From positions 558,001-622,000 of the forward strand of contig NZ_BDCG01000002.1 in the NCBI RefSeq assembly GCF_001613385.1: a stretch of 64,000 bases of DNA, in the 5' to 3' direction. This stretch comes from Nocardia flavorosea NBRC 108225. Lineage in GTDB: Bacteria > Actinomycetota > Actinomycetes > Mycobacteriales > Mycobacteriaceae. This document shows, in pieces, positions 43,817 to 53,500 of this stretch. A program made the position numbers and the translations under genes. How positions within the stretch are numbered: position 1 is the stretch's first letter; each line of letters opens with the position of its first letter. The notes under the pieces were generated by a model. The model saw nothing but the letters and a program-made list of their open reading frames with translations. It had not been told where the DNA came from and made no database searches.

Positions 43817-44824
43817 GTGGTGACCAAACCGACCCCATGGGGCGCGAGCACTGGGCACGGGGACGAACCGGCCGGTGCGGTGCGCGCCGCGTCCACTGCG
43901 GCCCAAGGGAGCACGGCGGACGCACATCGCGCCGAGGCCCGGGCCCGACGCTGGGGCGAACGGCGAGCGGCCGCTTCTGTCGTACTGCGGGGTGCGCGTG
44001 ATCGCGCCGGGGAGCTTCGCACAGCTCCGCGCCTCATCGGGAAATGGGGCTACATCTTCGCGGCCGGTGGCGCGATCATCACTTTCGTCCTGATGTTCCA
44101 GCACTGGATTATCGCGCAGGGGCCGGATGGGACCGCCGCGGCCACTCCGTTCGGCAAGATCGATTCGAGCACCCGTTACCTGTCGGTGTGGTCGTCCCAG
44201 GGGCCGCAGCCCACTGCCAACCTCACCGGCTGGTGGGCGTTGCTCGCCAGCACCGCAATCGCGGTGACTGTCGCCGCGGTGGCCGTATACATCGTCACCG
44301 ATTCACCGAAGTTCGCGCGGATCGCCACCGGCGCGTCCGCAGTGTCGGCAGCGTTCGTGGTGATGTCTGTGCTGTATCTGGCGATCCGGCAGAAGAACCT
44401 GAAGGCCATGACGAACCGCCGCTGGGATCTCGGCGGCCAGGTCGGTTCCTGGATCAACTGGGCATTCAACGACGGCACCAAACCGGTGGCCGGCCTGAAT
44501 CAGGTCGAATACGTGGCTTCGGGTACTTTCACCACCGCCGCCATCGTCGCGGTCGTCCTCGCCGTGAGTTCGGCGGTGGTCGCGATCGCCGCCCTGCCGC
44601 GCAGCACGTCGGGGTCGACCTGGATTCCCTTGCGGGTGAGCATAACCCGGGCCACGACGGCGAGGCGCACTACTGGGAGTCACATCTCCCCGCCCGACGC
44701 CGCCCCGGACTCCGCGGCAACTCCCCGGCCGGACCGGCCCGCAGGCGCAGACTCACCGACAGCTGCCGATACATCGGACAACAGCGGTCCACGCGAGTCC
44801 GGGACCGAGACCTCGAACCAGTAG
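43817..44824 (+). CDS. Hypothetical membrane protein, actinobacterial
   Basis: A 335-residue protein of unknown function. A hydrophilic, Ala/Arg-rich N-terminus of about 75 residues precedes a membrane part with helices near GYIFAAGGAIITFVLMFQHW, ASTAIAVTVAAVAVYIVTDS, SAVSAAFVVMSVLYLAIRQK and TAAIVAVVLAVSSAVVAIAA. Between them is a periplasmic loop with TPFGKIDSSTRYLSVWSSQG. The C-terminus is Pro/Thr/Asp-rich and probably disordered. GTG 43817 is doubled (GTGGTG), so the second is an equal choice. No partner gene is obvious. Confidence 0.8.
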   Translation: MVTKPTPWGASTGHGDEPAGAVRAASTAAQGSTADAHRAEARARRWGERRAAASVVLRGARDRAGELRTAPRLIGKWGYIFAAGGAIITFVLMFQHWIIAQGPDGTAAATPFGKIDSSTRYLSVWSSQGPQPTANLTGWWALLASTAIAVTVAAVAVYIVTDSPKFARIATGASAVSAAFVVMSVLYLAIRQKNLKAMTNRRWDLGGQVGSWINWAFNDGTKPVAGLNQVEYVASGTFTTAAIVAVVLAVSSAVVAIAALPRSTSGSTWIPLRVSITRATTARRTTGSHISPPDAAPDSAATPRPDRPAGADSPTAADTSDNSGPRESGTETSNQ

Positions 44825-45056
44825 GGCGCCCCGCCATCGGACAACGATCGGCCGCGCTCCAGCCTCCGAGCATCCAACGTTCTGCGCGGACCTGCGCAGA
44901 GCCTCCCGCTCACGGCGCGCCGGCGGCCGCTGTCGTACGCCGTGCTGCGCTCGGCCTGGCCGTGTAGTGTCGCGCGCGTGCCGGATCAGTTGCGGCACAG
45001 GCACGGTTCCGAAATACCTGTCAGCGGCCCTGTCGACTCGAGCGATCGCGAGGCAT

Positions 45057-45449
45057 ATGTTCCCGAATCAGATGTCCACCGACTACCCCGTCGCCCCCAT
45101 CCCGGACGAGGCCTACGGCCGGGGCGCGCCGCTACCCGCTCCGCGCGGGCCCGATCTGGTGATCACCGCGCTGCTGTGGTTCCTGCTCGCCACGCTGGCC
45201 ATCGTCTCGGTGGTCATCTCCCCGTGGTTCCTGCTGGCGATCGGCGTCTGCGAAGGGCGCGCCGGCTGCAGTACCGATCCGAGTACCGGAAACTGGATCA
45301 TCGTGCTGGGCGGCTGCTTCGGCTTCCTGATCGGCGCCGCCACATCGGTGAACGCGGCACGCAGTGGGCGTGCGCTGTATCCGGGCGCGCTGATCGGGGT
45401 CGTACTGGTGCTGGCCGCCTGGCTTGCGGGCTCCCTGCTGATGGGCTGA
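45057..45449 (+). CDS. Small hypothetical membrane protein
   Basis: A 130-residue protein with three hydrophobic stretches (LVITALLWFLLATLAIVSVV, WIIVLGGCFGFLIGAATSVN, ALIGVVLVLAAWLAGSLLMG). A short Pro-rich N-terminus precedes them. Cysteines in CEGRAGC sit in the likely outer loop. The ATG at 45057 with GAGG upstream is preferred over the ATG at 45072. No function is known. Confidence 0.78.
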   Translation: MFPNQMSTDYPVAPIPDEAYGRGAPLPAPRGPDLVITALLWFLLATLAIVSVVISPWFLLAIGVCEGRAGCSTDPSTGNWIIVLGGCFGFLIGAATSVNAARSGRALYPGALIGVVLVLAAWLAGSLLMG

Positions 45450-45480
45450 CCCGGGGCGGACCCGTGTAGTCCGCCCCGGG
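45450..45480. terminator. Bidirectional terminator between convergent genes
   Basis: CCCGGGGCGGA (45450-45460) and TCCGCCCCGGG (45470-45480) form a perfect 11-bp stem with a 9-nt loop between the membrane protein and the SRPBCC gene. Confidence 0.75.
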
Positions 45481-45485
45481 CGCAC

Positions 45486-45995
45486 TCAGGGCTGCGCGGG
45501 GGCAAACCGGCGATCGGTGTAGCGACGCAGGTTGGCCAGGAACCGGCGGAACGCCATATTCATGAAAGGTGTCGCCGCGAACGCCGTGAAGCGGGCAGGG
45601 CCGGCCAGGCGCTGCGCGAGGGTCCAGGTGAGCCGGCAGCCCTCGGGTGTCGGCTCAATCCGGTAGTCCTCGGCGAAGGCCCCCAGGGCGGCGGTGGAGC
45701 AACTGTTGAACCGGAACGCCATCCGGGTGTTGGGTTCCCAGACCAGGAACTCCTCGTCACCGACGAGCCCGCCACGCATATCGACCACCCGGGTCGTTCC
45801 GACGCCACGGGGTTCCGGGCTGGTCCAGGTGACCTTGGTGATCACGCTCGCCCAGTGCGGCCAGGATTCGGCATCGGCCAGCACCTCGAACAGCTGCTCG
45901 GGAGTGATCGCCAGGTCCACGCTGTTACTGCACCGCACCGGCGCATTCTCGAGGAATTCGACCCCGACCCGTTCACACGGACGCATGGTGCTCAT
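45486..45995 (-). CDS. SRPBCC (START/Bet v1-like) family protein
   Basis: A 169-residue helix-grip protein with a ligand cavity. It has SVDLAITPEQLFEVLADAES, WPHWASVITKVTWTSPEP, and an EDYRIEPTPEGCRLTWTLAQ strand. Members include polyketide cyclases, lipid-binding proteins and stress proteins. The ATG at 45995 (MSTMRPCERVGVEFLENAPV) is favoured over the longer frame from 46109. It is divergent from the Ag85-like gene. Ligand unknown. Confidence 0.82.
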   Translation of the reverse strand: MSTMRPCERVGVEFLENAPVRCSNSVDLAITPEQLFEVLADAESWPHWASVITKVTWTSPEPRGVGTTRVVDMRGGLVGDEEFLVWEPNTRMAFRFNSCSTAALGAFAEDYRIEPTPEGCRLTWTLAQRLAGPARFTAFAATPFMNMAFRRFLANLRRYTDRRFAPAQP

Positions 45996-46247
45996 CGCCG
46001 GCCACCGCCGATCCTGTGCTCCGGTCCCCGATTCGCACGGATTTCCACGCGCCTTCCTCTCCTCGATCGGCACAGCCACGGAATACCGGCTGCGCACCGA
46101 TGGTGACACCTGTCCAGTCGTATGTCCATAACTCCGGGGTCGTCCGCCGGTGTGGACGGCTTGGGACCGGTGGCAGGAAAATCCGCCACGTGCTGGCCCG
46201 CGTCACAGAGTTGGGCCGAACCCCGCCCGGCAGCCCACCGGACGCAA

Positions 46248-46262
46248 TAACTTCCGGCGATG
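46248..46262 (+). promoter_or_regulatory. Leaderless-type -10 before the Ag85-like gene
   Basis: TAACTT (46248-46253) is a TAnnnT element 6 bp before the ATG at 46260, and no Shine-Dalgarno sequence precedes the ATG. Confidence 0.45.
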
Positions 46263-47303
46263 CGTCCTCCACGCCGCACGCGCCGGATCCTGCTCGTCCT
46301 CGTGGTCATGCTCGCTCTTGTGCCGGTCGCGGTCTCCCCCGGCTCGGCCGCGCCTCACCACCCGGCCGCGCCCACCATCCCCGGCCGGCCGGGGACGCCG
46401 GAACCCCGGATCACCGGTACCCGGCCACTCGGTGGGCGCGCGGTCGAACTGGCCGTGTACTCGGCCGCAATGGGCCGCGAGATCCCGGTACGAGTGTTAC
46501 CGGCCGAAGACTCCACGGCCGCGGCGCCGGTGTTGTACCTGTTGAACGGGATCACCGGCGGCAGCGACGGGGGCAATTGGTTCGACCGCACCGATCTGGC
46601 CGAGTTCTTCGGCTCCGAACAGGTCACCGTCGTCAACCCGATCGGTGGTGCGGGTAGTTATTTCACCGACTGGCGTGGCGACGATCCCGTCCTGGGCCGC
46701 CAGCGCTGGTCCACTTTCCTCACCGCGGAACTACCGCCGTTGATCGACGCCGCCTACCGCGGCAGCGGCGCCAATGCACTCGCCGGGGTCTCGATGGCTG
46801 CGGCGTCGGTGTTTCAGCTCGCCCTCGCCGCTCCCGGCCGGTACCGCGCGCTCGGCTCCTACAGCGGCTGTGTCCGGACCAGTGATCCACAGGGTCGCGC
46901 GGTGGTCGAGGTGGTGGTGCGCAGCAATGGGGGGAATCCACTCAATATGTGGGGTCCGCCGCAAGACCCTGCGTGGTCGGACAACGATCCGTTCCTGCAC
47001 GCCGGGAAGTTACGCGGACTCGCCCTGTATGTCTCCGCCGGAACCGGCACGCCCGGCGCTCTCGACACCCTGGAAGGCCCGGGTATTCGGCGTAACCCGG
47101 GCAAACTGCTCGACCAGCTGCTGATCGGCGGCGCCCTGGAGACCGTCGCGGCGCAATGCACGGCCCGGCTCGGTGAACGCCTGCACGAGCTGGGCATCCC
47201 GGCGACGGTGGCGCTCCGACCCGACGGTACGCATTCCTGGGGATACTGGCAGCGGGAACTGCATGATTCGTGGCCGCTGTTCGCGGCGGCGCTGCGGAGG
47301 TGA
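46260..47303 (+). CDS. Antigen 85-like mycolyltransferase/esterase
   Basis: A 347-residue secreted alpha/beta-hydrolase of the antigen 85 family, which moves mycolyl groups between trehalose monomycolate and cell-wall arabinogalactan or trehalose. The signal peptide is MRPPRRTRRILLVLVVMLAL. Family motifs are PVLYLLNGITGGSDGGNW, NPIGGAGSYFTDWRGDDP (oxyanion side), the nucleophile elbow NALAGVSMAAASVFQLAL and the catalytic His in RPDGTHSWGYWQRELHDSWP. NMWGPPQDPAWSDNDPF is the substrate-loop motif. A paralogue is at 60473-61414. Start is ATG 46260, leaderless by the upstream -10. Confidence 0.9.
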   Translation: MRPPRRTRRILLVLVVMLALVPVAVSPGSAAPHHPAAPTIPGRPGTPEPRITGTRPLGGRAVELAVYSAAMGREIPVRVLPAEDSTAAAPVLYLLNGITGGSDGGNWFDRTDLAEFFGSEQVTVVNPIGGAGSYFTDWRGDDPVLGRQRWSTFLTAELPPLIDAAYRGSGANALAGVSMAAASVFQLALAAPGRYRALGSYSGCVRTSDPQGRAVVEVVVRSNGGNPLNMWGPPQDPAWSDNDPFLHAGKLRGLALYVSAGTGTPGALDTLEGPGIRRNPGKLLDQLLIGGALETVAAQCTARLGERLHELGIPATVALRPDGTHSWGYWQRELHDSWPLFAAALRR

Positions 47304-47417
47304 ACACAGGCATGCTGGGCTACTTCACAATTCGGCCGGTGACCACTTGTGTCGTGACGGAAGGTTGTCCGGAAGCAGTTCCAGACACTCGAACGGCATC
47401 GGTAGCGTCGGCCTCAA

Positions 47418-47441
47418 TGCCGTAGCGGCACCGGATTTTTT
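47418..47441. terminator. Small hairpin plus T-run upstream of the PKS
   Basis: TGCCG and CGGCA enclose TAG (47418-47430), then CCGGATTTTTT. A six-base T-run is rare in this DNA. It may end transcription from the Ag85-like gene before the PKS start, but it lies 115 bp past that stop. Confidence 0.3.
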
Positions 47442-47542
47442 GCGAACCTTTGGCATTTCTGCCGGACTTTCATCGCAACTGATGTTTCCGGCGGCGTCGG
47501 CGGCGAATACCGCAGCTCACCCGGATCCGGGAGGACACGTAG

Positions 47543-50500
47543 ATGTCGGACATTGCCATAGTCGGAATCGGCTGCCGATTCGGAGGGGGAATCGACTCTC
47601 CGGAATCGTTCTGGGATTTCGTGGCCGGCAAACGCGATGCCGTCGTCGAGATCCCCGCCGACCGCTGGGATTACCGGCGCTACTACGACCCGGAAAAACG
47701 CACACCGGGCCGCAGCTACACCAAACGGGGCGCGTTCCTCACCACCGACCCCTGGGAATTCGATCCCGATTTCTTCGGGATCTCCCCGCGCGAGGCCACC
47801 GGCCTCGACCCGCAGCAGCGTCTCCTGCTCGAGGTCACCTGGGAGGCACTCGACGATGCCGGGGTCGCCGGGAAGGCCGGCGGGGAATCGGTGGGGGTCT
47901 ATATCGGCGGATTCGTGGTCGACCAGTCCGTGGTCGGTGTGGTGGGGCCGGCGCTGGCGCATGTGGATATGCACACTGCGGCCTCGGCGTCCTACACCAT
48001 GCTGTCGAATCGGATCGCCTATGCCCTAGACCTTGTCGGGCCCGCACTCACCATCGATACGGCCTGTTCTTCCTCGCTGGTGGCGTTCCACCTGGCGTGT
48101 CAGGCGCTGGAGAACGGCGACTGCACGATGGCCCTGGCGGGCGGTGTGAATGTCATGCTGCAGCCGGAAACCTTCGTCATGATGTGCAAGGGCGGCTTCC
48201 TGGCCGCCGACGGCCGCTGCAAATCCTTCGATGCGTCCGGGGACGGCTACGGCCGCGGCGAGGGCGGTGGCATCGTCGTTCTCAAGAAACTCGATGAGGC
48301 AGTGCGCGACGGCGACCGGGTCTATGCGGTGGTCAAGGCCACCGGATCCAACCAGGACGGGCGCACCGCGGCCATTACCGTGCCCAACGCCGATTCCCAG
48401 GAGGCGCTCGCCCGGGCGGTCTGCGCGCGGTCGGGGCTCACGCCCGAAGAGATCACGTATGTCGAGGCACACGGCACCGGCACACCGGTGGGCGACCCGA
48501 TCGAACTGCGCGCTCTGGGCACGGTCTACGGCGCTGCCGGGAGCCGTCCGGAAACGCTCGGCGTGGGCTCGCTGAAGGCCACGCTCGGGCATACCGAGGC
48601 CGCCTCCGGGATCGCCAGTGTCATCAAATCGGCGCTGGCCCTGCATCACCGCACCATCCCGCCGCAGGGCTGGCTCGACGAACCCAACCCCGATATCCCG
48701 TTCGCCGATCTCAATCTGCATATCCAGCTCGAACCGCAGCCGCTGCCTGCGGACGCGGGCCCGATGACGATCGCGGTGAACGGTTTCGGCTACGGCGGCA
48801 CCAACGCGCACACGATCCTGCAGGAGTTCCGGCCGCCCGCCGCTCCCCCGACGGACCGCGAACGCCACCATCTCGGCGTGCTGCCGCTGTCGGCGCGCAG
48901 CGCTCCCGCGGTTCGTGCCATGGCCGGCCGGTTCGCCGATCTCCTCGAGGCCGGCGCAGACCCCGATCACCTGGCCGAGGCCGCGTGGACCCGGCTGGCG
49001 CACCACCAGTTCCGCACCGGAGTACCGCTGCGGGAACGCGCGGAACTCACCGCGGAATTGCGGCAGTACGCGGGCGGCGAAGGGCGCGATGCGGTGCGCA
49101 CCGTGTCCCAGCGCACCGACGAACCGGTATTCGTCTTCTCCGGGATGGGGCCGCAGTGGTGGGGTATGGCCCGCGACCTGCTCGCCGCCGACGGTGTTTT
49201 CGCCGCGACCGCACGTACCGTCGACACCGCGTTCACCGAAGTGGCCGGCTGGTCGATCCTCGAGGAACTGCTACGCCCCGAGGAGGAGTCCCGGGTCACC
49301 GCGACCGAGGTCGCGCAACCGGCGAACTTTCTGGTGCAAGTCGGATTGGTGGCCGAACTCGCGCAGTACGGCATCACTCCCGCGCGGATCGTGGGCCATA
49401 GCGTCGGCGAGGTATCGGCCGCATATGTGACCGGGATGCTCACCCTGCGCGAAGCCGTCACCGTCGCCTACCACCGGTCCCGGCTACAGGCCACCACCGC
49501 GGGGACGGGTGGCATGCTCGCCGTAGGCACCGGCGCGGAGAAGGTCCGCGAGTACATCGGCGACGCCGACTCGGTGGATATCGCGGCCGTCAACAGTCCC
49601 GGATCGCTCACCCTGGCCGGTGATGTCGACCGTCTCGACGAGATCGCCGAAAAGGTCACCGAGGACGGCGCCTTCGCCCGCGCGCTGCGGGTCGAGGTGC
49701 CTTACCACAGCAGGTTCATGGACCCGATTCTCGGCGAATTGCGTACCGTGCTGGCGGAACTTTCCCCGCAGGCGCCGCGGATTCCGCTGGTGTCCACAGT
49801 GACCGCGCAGGCGGTGGTGGAGGCCGAGGACGGTTTCGATGCCGAGTACTGGTGTGCGAATGTCCGGCAGCCGGTCCGTTTCGCCGACGCGATCGCCGGG
49901 CTGGTCTCCGCAGGGCATCGGGTGTTCGTCGAAGTCGGGCCGCATCCGGTGCTGTCCGGAAATATCCGGGAGGTGCTGCTCGCCGCCGGCGAGAACGGTG
50001 CGACGGTCGCCACCCTGAACCGGAAAGCCCACGACGCGGACAGTATCCGCCGCGCGATCGCCGGTGTGTACGCCGCCGGCGTCCTCGATATCGCGGCACT
50101 GTTTCCGCCGGACCGTCCCGCCACCGAACATCTCCCGCTCCCCCGGTATCCATGGCAGAACACCCGGCTGCACAATCCGCTGCCACTGTTCGAACAGCTG
50201 CGGCTCGGCAGTCCCGGCACCTACACGATGCTCGGCGACCCGGACATGGAAGGCCGGCCGGGCTGGATGCTGCAGGTCGGGACCGAACTGCTGCCGTGGT
50301 TGCCCGATCACGTCGTGGGCGGGATGCGGATCATGCCCGGCGCGGCCTATCTGGACGCGGCGTTGAGTGCGGCCGCCACCCGCTCCGGTGACAAACGGAT
50401 CGCGCTCGAGGATGTGCGGTTCGTGGCGCCGATGGTCATGGCACAACCGGATGTGCCGTTCCTGGAACTGGGTGTCGAAGAAGGCGGCGGCCGTTTCCTG

Positions 50501-53500
50501 ATCCGGTCGCGCAGCGCCACCGGATCGGTGTGGACGGTGCATTCCACGGGACGCATCCTCAACGGCAGCTACGAGACGATCGTGGATACCGTGCCGGAAC
50601 CGGAGTCCGCGGTCGATTTCGAACCCGAACTGTTCTATGCGGCCCTGGCCTCGCGCGGACTGCAGTACGGTCCGGCTTTCCGGCGGGTCACGGCGGTGCG
50701 TGCCGGACGCGATGCGGTGGTTGCCACCGTCGACGCGACCATCGCCGCCGGCTCCGGACATCTCGCGCATCCCGCGGTGGTCGACGCTGCCATGCAGACC
50801 GTGGCACTGCTGTTCGCGCAGGACGGGCTCGGCGAGGGGGCGATGGTCCCGGTCGGGGTCGAGGCCGTGCGGATGTACCGGGAGCTGCCGGAGGAGGTGA
50901 CCGTTGTCGCGCGGCGTGATCCGGAAACGGGGCGCCTCGCGGATGTGCGGTTGCTCGGCGCCGACGGCACGCTGTGCCTGCACCTGATCGGGGTACGCCT
51001 CGGCGCCCTCACTCCCGGCGGCAGCCCACTGCAGCGGATGGCCGACTTCTACTACTCCGACACCATGGAGCCAGCCGACCCCATCGATTCCGCGGCGCTC
51101 GGTGAGACCGGTACTCCGGCGACCGTCGTTCTCGCGCTGGGCGACAGCGACCGCGCCCGGGTACTGGCCGAAACCCTGCCCGGTGCCCGGTACCGGCTCA
51201 CCACGGGCGACGACCCCGATCTCGAGACCGAGCTCATCGAGCTACTGCGCACGAGCACGGAAGATCCCGGGACCGACCGCGTCCACCTGGTGATCGTGGC
51301 CGGACGTATCGAGGACGATCTGGCCGATCTGTGGACCCTGAAACGACTCGCGGTCGCCGCCCACGAATTCGCCGCACCCGGTGAAGGCGATACCCCGATC
51401 GTCGGTATCGGCGATGGTGCCTGCCATGTCACGCTGGTCACCGAGCACGCCTTCGCCCTGCCGGATACCCCGGCGGTGCCGGATTCGCGCCAGGCGGCGC
51501 TCGCCGGCGCACGGCGGGTGCTGCTGAACGAACAGCCTGCGCTGCGCTGGCGGCTCATCGATACCGAACCCGGTACATCCATCGAGGACCTCGTCACCGA
51601 ACTGGGCATTCCCGGCGCATTCCGGTACGACAACTCCGACGAGGTGCTGCTGCGCGCAGGCGCACGCTGGCTGCCGCGGATCACCACCCCGCTGCAGGAA
51701 CGTATCGACCTTCTGGAAACCGCCGAACCGCTCACCGATCCCGAGGCCGATTTCGAGCTCGAGATCCCGAAATCGAAACTGCTCTCCGCACTGGCCTGGC
51801 GGCGTACGACGCGGCGGAACCCCGGGCCCGGCGAGGTAGAGGTCGGGATGCGCATCATCGGTCTCAACTACAAGGACCCGCTCAAGGTCATGGGGATTCT
51901 CGGTGAACGCGAACTCGCCGACACCTTCTTCGGCACGAGCCCTGGAATGGAAGGTGTCGGTACCGTCACCCGGGTCGGCACAGAGGTCACCGATACCGCG
52001 GTCGGCGATCTGGTCGCGCTGGCGGCGAAAGGCATGATGCGGCGCTACCACATCGTCGACCGTACCGCGGTTATTCCGCTGCCCGCCGGTACCGACCCTG
52101 CGGTGTGCACCAGCACCACCGCGTTCGGCACGGCCGAATACTCCCTGCTCGACCTCGCCCGTCTCGAACCCGGCGAAACCGTGCTCATCCACGGTGCCGC
52201 CGGCGGTGTGGGGTCCGCGGCGATCCAGGTGGCCAAGGCGCGCGGGGCACGGATCATCGGGACGGCGAGTACCGAAGAGCGGCGGGCACATATCCGCGAG
52301 CTCGGCGCCGATCACGCGTTGAATTCGCGGTCGCTCAACTTCGCCGACGACGTCCTGGCCCTCACCGACGGTGCCGGGGTGGACGTGATTCTCAGTTCGG
52401 CGCCGGGTGAGGCCCTGCGGCAGAACTTCAAGGCCATCCGGGAATTCGGGCGCATCGTCGAGGTCGGCAAGGCCGATATCTACACCGGTGGCCTGCTCGA
52501 ACTCGCCGTATTCGACCAGAACCTGTCCTACTTCTCGATGGACCTCGACCGCATGTGCCGGTTCCGGCCCCTGCAGCTGGCGGACCTGCTGCGCCGGGTG
52601 GTGGAAAAGTTCCAGACCGGCGAATACCGGCCGCTCCCCTACGAGCTGTACGGAACACATGAGGTCGCCAAGGCATTCGACGACACCATCCGCTCGACCA
52701 AGATCGGCCGGATCGCGCTGTCGCTGTCCGACGAGGCCCCGCCGGTCCGGCCGATGCTGCCCGAACTGGCGATCGACCCGGCGGGAACCTATCTGATCAC
52801 CGGCGGATTCGGTGGTTTCGGCATGGCCACCGGGACCTGGCTCGTCGCCAAGGGCGCGCGCCGGCTGGTGCTGGTGGGTCGCAGTGGTGCCGCCACACCC
52901 GCGGCCCGCCGGCAACTGGCCGCGTGGCGGGCCGCCGAGGTCACCGTGATCGAGGAACGGGCCGATATCGCCGACGCCGCCGCGGTCACCGCGCTGGTGG
53001 CCCGGGCCCACGATCCGCGATATCCGCTGCGCGGTGTGTTCCACGCTGCCGGTGCGGTCGCGGACAACCGGGTCGAACATATGGACGCCGAGCAGCTGGC
53101 ACGGGTCTACCGGTCGAAAGTACACGGCGCGCGGATACTGCACGACGCGGTCACCGGGGCCGGAGCACGACCGGATATGTTCGTGCTGTACTCCTCCGGC
53201 GGGTCGATGTTCGGGATCTTCGGTCAGTACAACTACACCGCTGCCAACCTCGCCGTGGAAGCCCTTGCCGAGGAATGGTCGCGGGCCGGGGAACGCGTAC
53301 TGTGCGTGGGCTGGGGTCATATGTCCGGCGCCGCCGGCGGTATGGCCGCCGACGAGAAGGTCGCGAAATATCTGGAACTGGCAGGTTTCGGGCCGATCGA
53401 TATGGCCGACGGCACCCTCTACCTGGAACAGACCCTACGACTGGGTGTCACCCGGGCCGCCGTCATCCCCACCGACTGGTCGAAGCTCACCGCGGCGTTC

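Noticed and set aside
51242..53320. 692-codon open frame on the minus strand inside the PKS gene
   Set aside because: It mirrors the PKS codons in high-GC DNA, has Arg/Asp/Gly-rich translation with no family likeness, and the plus strand holds clear ER and KR motifs.
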